Assembly: GCA_030529135.1 (NCBI GenBank)
Contig: JAUMXO010000004.1
Span: forward strand, 1 to 45,677
Source: Candidatus Saccharimonadota bacterium
GTDB lineage: Bacteria > Patescibacteriota > Saccharimonadia > Saccharimonadales > Saccharimonadaceae
Direction of reading: 5' to 3'
Length of the DNA stretch: 45,677 nt
Part shown: piece after piece, positions 1 through 7,870 of the stretch
How positions within the stretch are numbered: position 1 is the first letter of the stretch
How the letters are laid out: every line of letters begins with the position of its first letter
Translations under genes and position numbers: made by a program
Notes under the pieces: model-generated
What the model was told of the DNA's origin: nothing
Databases searched by the model: none
The model's input: the letters and a program-made list of their open reading frames with translations, nothing else

Positions 1-84
1 TTCTAGTTGTAATATAACTTACTACTACATCATCATCTTCTTCATTATCATTATCATTATCATCTCCTCCTCTTACGTTGCGAA

Positions 85-108
85 ATACAACCTGTGGGTT
101 GTATTTTT
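85..108 (+). terminator. Hairpin plus T-run, rightward
   Basis: A perfect 8-bp stem (ATACAACC 85-92, GGTTGTAT 97-104) with a 4-nt loop is followed by a T-run, as in an intrinsic terminator read on the + strand. It would end transcription entering from the left of the window. It lies back to back with a related hairpin acting on the other strand (111-132). Confidence 0.6.
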
Positions 109-110
109 AT

Positions 111-132
111 AAAAACACAACCTGTAAGTTGT
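111..132 (-). terminator. Hairpin plus T-run, leftward
   Basis: On the minus strand ACAAC and GTTGT (117-121 and 128-132) form a short stem followed by five T (the A-run 111-115). It is placed to terminate the leftward gene ending at 183. Its core, ACAACCTGT..GTTGT, is a near copy of the hairpin at 85-104. Confidence 0.5.
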
Positions 133-182
133 AAAAACTGCAGAATTTTTGATGAAATTTTTCCATTTTTGGCATTTTTTCG

Positions 183-734
183 CTATTTTTCCACCATTTT
201 AGCTTTTTTTCGAGCTTTTTTGTCTAGAGGTTTATCTGACATATCTTCTTCATCCTCATTTTCTTCGTTATCGGTGTCTTCGCTATTATTATCCTGAAAT
301 GATTTTTTGATGTCTTCTACGGTTTCTTCGCTTTCGACTAAACCTTCTTCCTCATCAAAATTGAAGGCTTGGACGGGTTTTAGAAAATCGGCTGTGTCGT
401 CCTTTTTGATGGGTTTTTTGACGTTATCGATAGTTTTAACTTTTTTTGGTTTTGGAGCAGGCTCTACTTTTTCCATTTCTTCTGTCTCAATAACGTCAAT
501 TTCTTCATCTTCAGAGTCAATAGTGTCCCAGATGCTAGTAGTAGGAGCGGCTGCAAAATCCTCTGGGCTGATGGTTTTTTGATTATCGGTGGTTTTTAAA
601 GCAGATTTTTTGGCAACTTTTTTATTAGTGGTTTTGGTAGATTTTTTGGTAGTAGTTTTGATCACACTAGTTTTAGCTGCGCTAACTTTAGCCGCATGAG
701 TAGAAAGCCCATCAATTGATTTATTACTAGTCAT
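183..734 (-). CDS. Lys-rich/acidic low-complexity protein, unknown function
   Basis: This 183-aa protein matches no family I recognise. Residues 1-50 are rich in Lys, Thr, Ala and Ser (repeated TTKK / KKSTK / KKVAKK patterns, reminiscent of histone-like or nucleic-acid-binding basic tails). Residues 70-160 are strongly acidic (Asp/Glu runs), and the last 20 residues are basic again. There is no signal peptide or membrane segment, and it is probably largely disordered and cytoplasmic. The start is the ATG at 734, 8 nt from a TATAAT read on the minus strand, so the message may be leaderless. It diverges from the LexA-like gene at 751 with only 16 bp between start codons, so the two are probably controlled together. 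The terminator at 111-132 follows it. A nucleoid- or RNA-binding role is speculation from charge alone. Confidence 0.65.
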   Translation of the reverse strand: MTSNKSIDGLSTHAAKVSAAKTSVIKTTTKKSTKTTNKKVAKKSALKTTDNQKTISPEDFAAAPTTSIWDTIDSEDEEIDVIETEEMEKVEPAPKPKKVKTIDNVKKPIKKDDTADFLKPVQAFNFDEEEGLVESEETVEDIKKSFQDNNSEDTDNEENEDEEDMSDKPLDKKARKKAKMVEK

Positions 735-750
735 TGTATATAATTATAAC
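735..750. promoter_or_regulatory. 16-bp divergent promoter with palindromic -10
   Basis: The whole intergenic space between two divergent ATGs holds the self-complementary TATAATTATA (739-748). It supplies a TATAAT to each strand. The rightward -10 ends 6 nt before ATG 751 and the leftward one 8 nt before ATG 734, the usual -10 to +1 distance, so both mRNAs would begin at or beside the start codon. There is no room for a ribosome binding site. Confidence 0.65.
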
Positions 751-1080
751 ATGAACGCGGTCAAACTTACCAAAAAACAATTAGCAGTTTTTGATTTTAT
801 TCAGGATTTTACAGAAGAAAATGGCCATTCGCCTTCGTATCGGGAAATTATGGAAGGACTGGGGTTGACTTCGGTTTCGGCAGTAGCAGAGCATATTGAT
901 AATTTAGTAGAGAAGGGAGCGCTCAGAAAAACTCCTGGGGAAGCAAGATCGCTTGAGGTGTTGGACTATAAGCATACTGAAACAGTAAATTTGTTTAAGG
1001 CTAAGTTAATTGATGCGAGCGAAGAAGATAAGGTTATTCTGTTGAAGGCGGCAGAGATTCTGGGGTTGGATTTGGATTAG
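751..1080 (+). CDS. LexA-like winged-helix regulator without protease domain
   Basis: A 109-aa protein whose residues 1-70 match the LexA N-terminal winged-helix DNA-binding domain: LTKKQLAVFDFI, then GHSPSYREI and a recognition-helix region GLTSVSAVAEHIDNLVEKG, then the wing RKTPGEARSLEV. Full LexA is about 200 aa. The S24 autoprotease domain, with its Ala-Gly cleavage site and Ser/Lys dyad, is absent and replaced by about 38 predicted helical residues ending LGLDLD. It should therefore bind DNA but cannot self-cleave. The start ATG lies 6 nt after a TATAAT, consistent with leaderless translation. The 3' end overlaps the convergent CotH-like gene by 47 bp. It may regulate its own divergent promoter. 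No obvious GAAC-N4-GTTC box is present there. Confidence 0.85.
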   Translation: MNAVKLTKKQLAVFDFIQDFTEENGHSPSYREIMEGLGLTSVSAVAEHIDNLVEKGALRKTPGEARSLEVLDYKHTETVNLFKAKLIDASEEDKVILLKAAEILGLDLD

Positions 1081-2482
1081 ACTCTGCGGATGGCTCTGCT
1101 AGGTCTATTGGTTCTGTATATTCTACATTTGGTAGCTCTTCTGTTGGTTTTTTATCTAGGGGTTTGGAATTTACGCCATAAGTTTGTTCGAAATGATCGT
1201 AGCGTTTAGATACCCAATCAATGAGATAATCAACTTCGTCGTCAAAGTTGGTTTTTAGTTTCCAACGTTCTTGGTCTCGATGAGCGGCATCGCGGATATA
1301 ATTGGCTTGACTTCGAATGTAATTTAAAAGCTCTTCTTTTTTGCCGGACAAGGTTGACTGATAGATCTCTTTGACGCGAGCTTCGAATTCGGGAATGTCC
1401 ATGAGATCGTAGAAGAGGGTAGAAATACTGCTGGCGTGATGATTGGAAAGATCTTGGCCGTATAGGCTGACGTAGTCTTTAAGAGCGGTGTCGACGCTAG
1501 GTAAAAAGAAAGAATTTCGTTTTATGCCATCAGTGTGCCAGAGAAGATTAGCGAATGCAAAGTCAAAATCCCAGCCAGGTCCAGTATGGATTTTGTCATT
1601 TTTTCCATCTTGGTAGAAGAAGAGACTAGAACTGTAAGCATCTGGATTGTTAGTGAATTCGCTAAGTAAATAATATTCAACAAAAGAATCAACATCAATT
1701 AAACCACTAATTTTTGTAAAATCTTTTTTATTGATGGCGAGATTTAGTTCAGAAAGCTTCTCTGCTAAGTTTTTCGTGGCTGAATTAGCATTATCTTGAT
1801 TAACGGCATCATGGGTGATAATGCAATTTTTTTTGTTATCATAGAAGCATTCGTCTTCTGAAGTATGGAGATTGTCTAATTCTCCGATGATGCCATCGGA
1901 ATTTTGAAGGAAAATGCGAGATTTATCAATTTCGACTTTTTCACTAATATAATATAGGCCGTAATAAACGTTATCAAAATATAATTCAGCGAAATTGCCG
2001 TTCAACGCATAATCTTTATTGAAAATTCGCTCTAAATAATAAGCGATGTCTGTGCGAAGATATGAGCGGTCTAGGAAATTGGTTATGAGTACCCATTTTT
2101 TGCTGGCATTTAAATCAAGCAGAGAAACTTTGTCGGTGAATTTGAGCTGATAGGGTTTTTTAATCTGGTTCCAATTAGCATTGCCGTGACCTTTAATTTC
2201 TACATTATCGTAGGTAGCAGATGTGTTTTTTGTGGTTAGGGTAATAGTATTATTGGGATATTTTATGCTATTTAGGTCCATATTAATTTGTTCAATGGTT
2301 ACATCTTCTAGTGAGATTTCTAATTTTGGAAAACTGTCTTTTTTGTTTATGAGAATAAGCTCAGTGATTTTAAAAATTGTGGCAAAAAGCACAAAAAAGA
2401 CAATAATTAAAAGGGAAATTTTGATAATAATTGGGTTTTTTGCGGATCTTTTTTTAGTGTTTACGCGTTTTTTGCGTTCCAT
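1034..2482 (-). CDS. CotH kinase family membrane-anchored protein
   Basis: A 482-aa protein with one N-terminal membrane anchor (about 18-42) after a Lys/Arg-rich start, so the main domain faces outside. Residues about 60-400 show CotH-family features: the early GHGNANWNQIKKPYQLKF segment, YFDNVYYGLY around 167, and GPGWDFDFAF around 297, the metal-binding DFD region of the CotH kinase-like fold. CotH proteins are atypical kinases that phosphorylate secreted or surface proteins. The last 45 residues are a Pro/Glu/Ser-rich tail. The final 47 bp overlap the convergent lexA-like gene. Upstream on the minus strand TGTTAAAAT ends 6 nt before the ATG, suggesting a leaderless start. A role modifying surface proteins is inferred. 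Confidence 0.8.
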   Translation of the reverse strand: MERKKRVNTKKRSAKNPIIIKISLLIIVFFVLFATIFKITELILINKKDSFPKLEISLEDVTIEQINMDLNSIKYPNNTITLTTKNTSATYDNVEIKGHGNANWNQIKKPYQLKFTDKVSLLDLNASKKWVLITNFLDRSYLRTDIAYYLERIFNKDYALNGNFAELYFDNVYYGLYYISEKVEIDKSRIFLQNSDGIIGELDNLHTSEDECFYDNKKNCIITHDAVNQDNANSATKNLAEKLSELNLAINKKDFTKISGLIDVDSFVEYYLLSEFTNNPDAYSSSLFFYQDGKNDKIHTGPGWDFDFAFANLLWHTDGIKRNSFFLPSVDTALKDYVSLYGQDLSNHHASSISTLFYDLMDIPEFEARVKEIYQSTLSGKKEELLNYIRSQANYIRDAAHRDQERWKLKTNFDDEVDYLIDWVSKRYDHFEQTYGVNSKPLDKKPTEELPNVEYTEPIDLAEPSAESNPNPTPESLPPSTE

Positions 2483-2497
2483 AAAAATATTTTAACA
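2483..2497 (-). promoter_or_regulatory. Extended -10 promoter of the CotH-like gene
   Basis: Read on the minus strand, TGTTAAAAT (TGN plus TAAAAT) is followed by six nucleotides and then the ATG at 2482. No Shine-Dalgarno sequence can fit, so the mRNA is probably leaderless. Confidence 0.5.
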
Positions 2498-2502
2498 TAT
2501 TT

Positions 2503-3447
2503 TTATTTTTTATGTTTACGGAAAGCGGCGTTGGCTTGGCGTAATGGCTTAGTGATTTTCCAGCTGAGGCTTAGCTCCATGTCGTGAATAATTTTATCTT
2601 TGATTGCTAGTTGTGCTTCTAAATTAGCAATGATTTGGTCTTTTGTGTTGATACTGGTGATGATCTTGTGATAATTTGTTTTTTTATGGGGATGAGGGAC
2701 GTTGGGTTTATCTTTCTTTTTGACTTGGAAGATGTTTTGAAAAGTAAAAATCTCATCACCACAGACTTGTTGAAAATAGGACGTGTCTAAATCAGAAGGA
2801 TGAACAGAGGTTTTGCTAATTAATTTAGGACTAAGCGTTGTATGGTAATGGTTATTAACATTTTCTATAAATTCATAAAATGAGCTTTCGGTCCAAAAAC
2901 GAAGATGAGTATTATCTAAGATACCAGTGTTGGCGTAGTTAAACCTTTCATCAATTAGATTGATAATTATATCGATATAAGCGATATTTGGAATACTAAT
3001 TAGAATTTTGCCGCCAGAGCTTAATTTTTTTGCTAAAACGGAGATGATGCATCCTGGGTCTACTAGATGTTCTATGATATCGCCGCAAATAATACAGTCG
3101 TAAGTGGTTCGATCTTTTAAAAAAGATAAATAAGCATCATTATGTTTATTGCCAAGCTCCATTAGGATAGTTTTATCGTAATACTTTTTGGCATATTTTA
3201 AAGCAGTACTATCTATGTCGATGCCGTGTATGATGCAATTTTGGTTTTCTTTAATTGCGCGTCCGATATACCCAACTCCACAGCCGACATCTAAAATACG
3301 TTTTGAACCGAGGGCATTTTTGGCTAAGATTGAATGGCTATCGGCGTCATTATTGATATCGACTCTGTAACCATTGACACTGTATTTATTATGGGTGGGC
3401 GGTTCGGATAAAGTATTTTTCTTGGCGTTGGCAAGAGTGGATTCCAT
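2503..3447 (-). CDS. SAM-dependent methyltransferase (class I)
   Basis: A 314-aa protein. Residues about 48-60 (ILDVGCGVGYIG) are motif I of a class I S-adenosylmethionine fold, followed by an acidic GIDID strand end, CGDIIEHL (motif IV region) and ILISIPN. This resembles the Methyltransf_23/11-type enzymes found in surface-polysaccharide loci. The C-terminus carries a short coiled coil (about 275-300) ending in LSWKITKPLR, a tail pattern common in glycan-modifying enzymes. The ATG at 3447 is chosen, not the longer reading from 3510. A TGTTATAAT on the minus strand ends 6 nt before it, and the extra 21 codons would run through the promoter of the divergent gene. It likely methylates a sugar or glycan terminus. 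The substrate is unknown. Confidence 0.82.
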   Translation of the reverse strand: MESTLANAKKNTLSEPPTHNKYSVNGYRVDINNDADSHSILAKNALGSKRILDVGCGVGYIGRAIKENQNCIIHGIDIDSTALKYAKKYYDKTILMELGNKHNDAYLSFLKDRTTYDCIICGDIIEHLVDPGCIISVLAKKLSSGGKILISIPNIAYIDIIINLIDERFNYANTGILDNTHLRFWTESSFYEFIENVNNHYHTTLSPKLISKTSVHPSDLDTSYFQQVCGDEIFTFQNIFQVKKKDKPNVPHPHKKTNYHKIITSINTKDQIIANLEAQLAIKDKIIHDMELSLSWKITKPLRQANAAFRKHKK

Positions 3448-3503
3448 AATTGAATTATAACATATATAGTGTTTTATGGTATAATTATAAGAAGGAGCAT
3501 CTG
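3448..3503. promoter_or_regulatory. Divergent promoters: methyltransferase and anchored protein
   Basis: Leftward: TGTTATAAT (complement of 3454-3462), six nucleotides from ATG 3447, leaderless type. Rightward: TGGTATAAT (3477-3485) followed by the ribosome site AAGGAG at 3492-3497 and ATG 3504, giving a short leader. The two promoter types thus sit side by side. Confidence 0.6.
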
Positions 3504-4043
3504 ATGCCAAAAAGAAAAAGAAATTTTAGATGGGCAAAATGGTTGATTCTTTTGGTACTAATTATTATTGTAATAGTGGTGACGATTTTAGTGAAAAATA
3601 GTTTTTCTAACGAAAAGACGTCAGATGGGAATAAAACGACTACAGGTACGACTAACGTTGATGATAAAAAAGAAGAAAAAGTTGAACAAGATGGTGAATC
3701 TGAACTAAAAAAAGAAAAAGTTGTGCAATACGAAGGGGAGAGTCCGAATAAATCGGAAAATTTGACGGGGTTAATTTCTTATACGGGTGTTAGTGGCGAT
3801 AAATTATTGATTAGGGTAAACATCGATCAATATTTGCAGTCTGGAACCTGCGCTTTGACAATTAGTGAAAATAATGTAGTCTATTATACACAATCGGTGG
3901 CAATTAAAGAATCGGTAACAACTTCTACATGTGATGGTTTTGAAATACCAGTAGAAAAATTACCGACCGGGGATTTGTCGGTGGAGATTGTATTGGATTC
4001 GAACGATAAAAGTGGTACAATAACTGGGAAGGCAAGGATATGA
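3504..4043 (+). CDS. Membrane-anchored extracellular protein, unknown function
   Basis: A 179-aa protein that I do not recognise. It has a basic N-terminus (KRKRNFRWAK), one strongly hydrophobic segment about residues 12-32, and then a charged Lys/Glu/Thr linker to about 85. The C-terminal domain (about 90-179) has alternating beta-strand character and two cysteines (SGTCAL, TSTCDG) that could form a disulfide outside the cell, perhaps an Ig-like fold. The start at 3504 is supported by AAGGAG 7 nt upstream. An earlier in-frame ATG at 3450 would lie inside the promoter. The stop overlaps the start of the lectin-like gene by 4 nt (ATGA), so translation is coupled and the two products probably work together at the surface. 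Confidence 0.7.
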   Translation: MPKRKRNFRWAKWLILLVLIIIVIVVTILVKNSFSNEKTSDGNKTTTGTTNVDDKKEEKVEQDGESELKKEKVVQYEGESPNKSENLTGLISYTGVSGDKLLIRVNIDQYLQSGTCALTISENNVVYYTQSVAIKESVTTSTCDGFEIPVEKLPTGDLSVEIVLDSNDKSGTITGKARI

Positions 4044-6232
4044 CAAACGGAAGAACAAGAAGAAGAGACTGGCGAAAATTTGGTTTTTTGGGGTTAGGAA
4101 TATTTGTGGCAGTATTTTTATTCTCATTCCTGGCACGGAATTTTGGTAAAACAGAGGAATCTGTTGATGCGGCAAATATGGGAAATTTTCAGGCGGGTTA
4201 TATTATATCAGATTTTCAGATGACAGATTATGAATCAATGACTGAGGCAGAAATCCAGAATTTTTTGTGGTCAAAAGGTAGGTGTTATAACACTAATTTT
4301 AGTGGAGTTGGTGCGCGAGTTGATTATTTTTCTGATGTTACACCGCCTACCACATGGCATGTATCAGATGGACATACAGTATGTCTGGCTGAGGAAAATA
4401 TGAGGGGGGAATCGGCTGCACATATTATTTGGCAGGCGGCGCAAGATTATCGGATTAATCCAAAAGTTTTGATAGTATTACTCCAAAAAGAAACGGGTGT
4501 AATTACGGATCCAATTCCAAATAGCTGGGATTATCAGAGAGCGACTGGTTACGGATGCCCTGATACTGCAGCGTGTTCTGATAAATATTATGGATTTAAA
4601 AATCAGGTAAGAAATGCGGCATATTTATTTAGGGTAGTGATGGATGGTAATTCGTCATATTTCCCGATAGGAAACAACGCAATACAATTTAAACCAAATT
4701 CAAATTGTGGTAGTTCAACAGTAAATATTCAGAATTTAGCTACTTCGGCATTATATAGATATACACCATATCAACCAAATGGAGCGGCGTTAGCGTCTTC
4801 CTATGGTTCTGGAGATGGTTGTTCTTCGTATGGAAACCGGAATTTTTATAGCTACTATGAAGATTGGTTTGGAAATATTACGGATGAGGGCTTGCCAGTG
4901 CCGGAGACATCTCATGTGGTAGAAGGTGAATATATAATACAATCTACGTTGAAAGAGGGGATGGTGATGGATGTAGCTGGTGGGTCAAGTAGTGATGGGG
5001 CAAATTTGCAGCTTTTCAGTAGTAACGGTTCAATAGCACAGAAATGGTTAATTGTAGATAATGGTGACGGAACTTATATGGTAAAGAATGCTGCTACAGG
5101 TAAGGTTTTGGATGTGGCAGGAGGACGTAGAAAGAATGGAACTAACGTGCAAACATTTACTTCGAATGATTCATGTGCACAAAAGTGGGCTATTACGAGA
5201 GATACTAACGGAGCGTATACATTTTATTCAGTTTGCTCAGGTAGAGTATTAGATGTGATGAATGGTTGGAGTAGTGATTGGACTAATATACAGATTTATG
5301 AGCCGAACAATACGGCTTCACAGAAATGGAATCTACTTTCTACTTCAGCACAGCTGGTGGGCGGTGGGGAGTATGTGATTACTTCTAATGTAGGTAATGG
5401 TATAGCTTTGGATGTAAATGGCGGTTCGAATAAAGATTTTGCTAACGTTCAAATTTATCAGACCAATGATACGGAAGCGCAAAATTGGCAAATGATTTAT
5501 AGTGCAGACGGGTATTATAGAGTGGTAAATGCTAGTTCTAGGAAAGGATTAGATGTAAGTAAGGGAGGGACTGTAAATGGTACTAATGTGCAACTTTATG
5601 AGGCAAATACTACTTGTTCGCAGAAGTGGCAAGTTGTGAAAAATAGTGATAATAGTTATTCCTTATATTCGGCTTGCTCGGGTTTGGCATTGGATATTAT
5701 GGGTGGTGATAAAAATAATGGTGCAAATGTCCAGATTTATGAGCCAAATGGCACTAATGCTCAAAAATGGACGTTTAAGATGGTGACGGCAACCGCTAGT
5801 AAGCTTGACGGAGTATATGCCATTAAGTCTAGTTTAGGAGAAAACATGGTGATCGATATTTCGTCTAATAATAGTGCTAATGGCACTAACATACAACAAT
5901 GGGATAGCAATAATTCTAATGCTCAGAAGTGGCAATTTAAGAGTGACGGAGCGGGGTATTATACGATTGTAAATCCAGCAAACGGAAAGGCATTGGATGT
6001 GGCAGGCGGTGGTGTAAAAAATAGTACGAATGTACATCTTTGGGAATCTAACGATACTTTGGCGCAAAAGTGGCAAATAGTATCTGAAGGTAATGATATT
6101 TATACAATTTATTCGGCTCGTTCAGGTTTAGTACTAGATGTAGCGTACGGCTCTGATAGAAACGGGGCAAACATTCAGACTTATGAATCAAACGGCACAA
6201 ATGCTCAGAGATGGAGATTACTGAGATTGTGA
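4040..6232 (+). CDS. Membrane-anchored lysozyme-like protein with three beta-trefoil lectin domains
   Basis: A 730-aa protein with a basic N-terminus and one membrane segment (about 13-32). Residues about 50-280 form a lysozyme/transglycosylase-like domain: AEIQNFLWSKG, then KVLIVLLQKETG with candidate catalytic Glu151, then RATGYGCPD and YYGFKNQV. Very similar segments occur in secreted actinobacterial proteins, as far as I recall. Residues about 293-730 contain nine repeats, each ending in a Q-x-W triplet (seven QKW, one QNW, one QRW), that is three ricin-type beta-trefoil domains of about 147 residues each. Such domains bind sugars. The likely job is to bind and perhaps cut glycan or peptidoglycan of the host or own wall. 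It is translationally coupled to the preceding anchored protein. Enzymatic activity is unproven. Confidence 0.85.
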   Translation: MTNGRTRRRDWRKFGFLGLGIFVAVFLFSFLARNFGKTEESVDAANMGNFQAGYIISDFQMTDYESMTEAEIQNFLWSKGRCYNTNFSGVGARVDYFSDVTPPTTWHVSDGHTVCLAEENMRGESAAHIIWQAAQDYRINPKVLIVLLQKETGVITDPIPNSWDYQRATGYGCPDTAACSDKYYGFKNQVRNAAYLFRVVMDGNSSYFPIGNNAIQFKPNSNCGSSTVNIQNLATSALYRYTPYQPNGAALASSYGSGDGCSSYGNRNFYSYYEDWFGNITDEGLPVPETSHVVEGEYIIQSTLKEGMVMDVAGGSSSDGANLQLFSSNGSIAQKWLIVDNGDGTYMVKNAATGKVLDVAGGRRKNGTNVQTFTSNDSCAQKWAITRDTNGAYTFYSVCSGRVLDVMNGWSSDWTNIQIYEPNNTASQKWNLLSTSAQLVGGGEYVITSNVGNGIALDVNGGSNKDFANVQIYQTNDTEAQNWQMIYSADGYYRVVNASSRKGLDVSKGGTVNGTNVQLYEANTTCSQKWQVVKNSDNSYSLYSACSGLALDIMGGDKNNGANVQIYEPNGTNAQKWTFKMVTATASKLDGVYAIKSSLGENMVIDISSNNSANGTNIQQWDSNNSNAQKWQFKSDGAGYYTIVNPANGKALDVAGGGVKNSTNVHLWESNDTLAQKWQIVSEGNDIYTIYSARSGLVLDVAYGSDRNGANIQTYESNGTNAQRWRLLRL

Positions 6233-6270
6233 AAACGGTAGAATATCGCTGATTTATTTTGATGAATGTA

Positions 6271-6298
6271 TGATATAATGAGATAAATTGGAGGAAAA
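6271..6298 (+). promoter_or_regulatory. Extended -10 promoter and RBS of the flavoprotein gene
   Basis: TGATATAAT (6271-6279) lies upstream of the ribosome site GGAGG (6290-6294) and ATG 6299. This gives a short, conventional leader. Confidence 0.55.
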
Positions 6299-7870
6299 AT
6301 GAGCAAAAAAACTGTAGCTATTGTGGGCGCAGGTCCGGCTGGTTTGACCGCAGCGTATGAGCTTCTAGATAAATCTAAAGACTATGATGTAGTAGTATTG
6401 GAAGAGTCTAATATGATTGGCGGAATCTCTCGGACAGTGAATTATAAAGGTAATCGAATGGATATGGGTGGACACAGATTCTTTTCTAAAGTGCCGGAAG
6501 TAAATATATGGTGGGAAAAGATGATGCCAACACAAGGTGCTCTTCCTTATGATGACAAAATTTTAGGACGGAAGTCGAACATAGAAAAAGGCGGTCCGGA
6601 TCCGGAAAAAACTGATAGAGTGATGCTTCGGCGTAATCGTTTGTCTCGGATTTTCTTCAATCAAAAGTTTTTCGATTATCCAGTATCGCTTAAAGCGTCT
6701 ACGATAAGGAATATGGGTTTAGGTACGACTTTTGTAGTAGGCGGTAGCTATATGAAGAGTACAGTACGTAAGCGCCCAGAAAAATCTTTGGAAGATTTTT
6801 ATATCAATCGTTTTGGTAAAAAGCTTTATTCGATGTTTTTTGAAAACTATACTGAGAATCTATGGGGAAGGCACCCGAGAGATATCTCTCCGGAATGGGG
6901 CGCACAGAGAGTTAAGGGCTTGTCAATATCGGCTATTTTGAAAGATATTTTTGGCAAGACTTTTAAAAAGAAGAATCGTAAAGTGGAAACTTCTTTGATT
7001 GAAGAATTTGCTTATCCTAAGCTTGGACCAGGGCAACTTTGGGAGCTTACTGCTAAAGAAGTAAAGAAAAAAGGCGGTGAGATTATTATGAATGCCAAAG
7101 TGGTAGGTGTAAAGAAGAACAAGAAAGACGTTTTAACTGGTGTGGTATATGAAAAAGATGGCAAAAAGGTTACGATGAAAGCTGACTATGTAATTTCTTC
7201 AATGCCAATCAAAGATTTAGTAGCGGCGATAAATGATGTACCGGCTAAGTATGCGAAGATCGCAGCCGGACTTCCATATAGAGATTATATGACGGTAGGA
7301 GTTTTGTCTCATAAGCTAGCGCTTAAAAATGAGACTGATATAAAAACTATTGGCGATATTGTTCCGGATAACTGGGTATATGTACATGATAAAAGTGTGA
7401 AAATGGGAAGATTCCAGATTTATAATAACTGGTCGCCGTATCTTGTAAAAGATATAGAAAATACTGTGTGGGTAGGTTTGGAATATTTTTGTAATGAGGG
7501 TGATAGGCTCTGGTCTATGACGGATGATGATTTTGCGAAGATGGCGATTGATGAGATGGTGAAAATAAATGTACTTGACAATAAAGATGAAGTGATGGAT
7601 TATCATGTGGAGAGGGTTAAAAAAGCCTATCCAGCTTATTTTGATACTTATGAGCATATTGACGATCTTAGATCATATCTTGATAAAATTCCTAATCTTT
7701 TCTGCGTGGGACGAAATGGACAACACCGTTATAATAATCTTGATCATTCCATGTGTACTTCTTTTGAAGCTGTGAAGAACATTCTGAATGGTTCTACAGA
7801 TAAGACAAATATTTGGGAAGTAAACACCGAAAAAGAATATCATGAAGAAAACGGGGGCAATAGTAATTAG
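6299..7870 (+). CDS. FAD/NAD(P)-dependent oxidoreductase (amine-oxidase-like), glycan locus
   Basis: A 523-aa flavoprotein. The N-terminus has the Rossmann dinucleotide motif [15 protein letters not shown] (about 6-20), an acidic strand end VLEES, and GGISRTV with the GGHRFFSK segment typical of UDP-galactopyranose-mutase/protoporphyrinogen-oxidase-like flavoproteins of polysaccharide clusters. The C-terminal [18 protein letters not shown] is the FAD-closing segment of that group. No membrane segment is evident. It has its own promoter and a strong ribosome site. Its stop overlaps the convergent membrane-protein gene by 4 nt. The chemistry is unknown; redox modification of a nucleotide- or lipid-linked sugar is inferred from family and context. 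Confidence 0.8.
   Translation: MSKKTVAIVGAGPAGLTAAYELLDKSKDYDVVVLEESNMIGGISRTVNYKGNRMDMGGHRFFSKVPEVNIWWEKMMPTQGALPYDDKILGRKSNIEKGGPDPEKTDRVMLRRNRLSRIFFNQKFFDYPVSLKASTIRNMGLGTTFVVGGSYMKSTVRKRPEKSLEDFYINRFGKKLYSMFFENYTENLWGRHPRDISPEWGAQRVKGLSISAILKDIFGKTFKKKNRKVETSLIEEFAYPKLGPGQLWELTAKEVKKKGGEIIMNAKVVGVKKNKKDVLTGVVYEKDGKKVTMKADYVISSMPIKDLVAAINDVPAKYAKIAAGLPYRDYMTVGVLSHKLALKNETDIKTIGDIVPDNWVYVHDKSVKMGRFQIYNNWSPYLVKDIENTVWVGLEYFCNEGDRLWSMTDDDFAKMAIDEMVKINVLDNKDEVMDYHVERVKKAYPAYFDTYEHIDDLRSYLDKIPNLFCVGRNGQHRYNNLDHSMCTSFEAVKNILNGSTDKTNIWEVNTEKEYHEENGGNSN

Noticed and set aside
117-210. Programmed frameshift at the seven-A run (minus strand of 204-210) in the charged protein
   Set aside because: Only a +1 shift gives a longer reading, and it runs into the terminator hairpin. 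The classic -1 shift stops within two codons.
735-770. SOS box at the LexA-like gene
   Set aside because: GAACGCGGTC near the start codon does not fit GAAC-N4-GTTC or CTGT-N8-ACAG.
3448-3510. Longer methyltransferase reading starting at 3510
   Set aside because: It would translate through the rightward promoter and ribosome site of the divergent gene. ATG 3447 sits exactly 6 nt after a TGTTATAAT.
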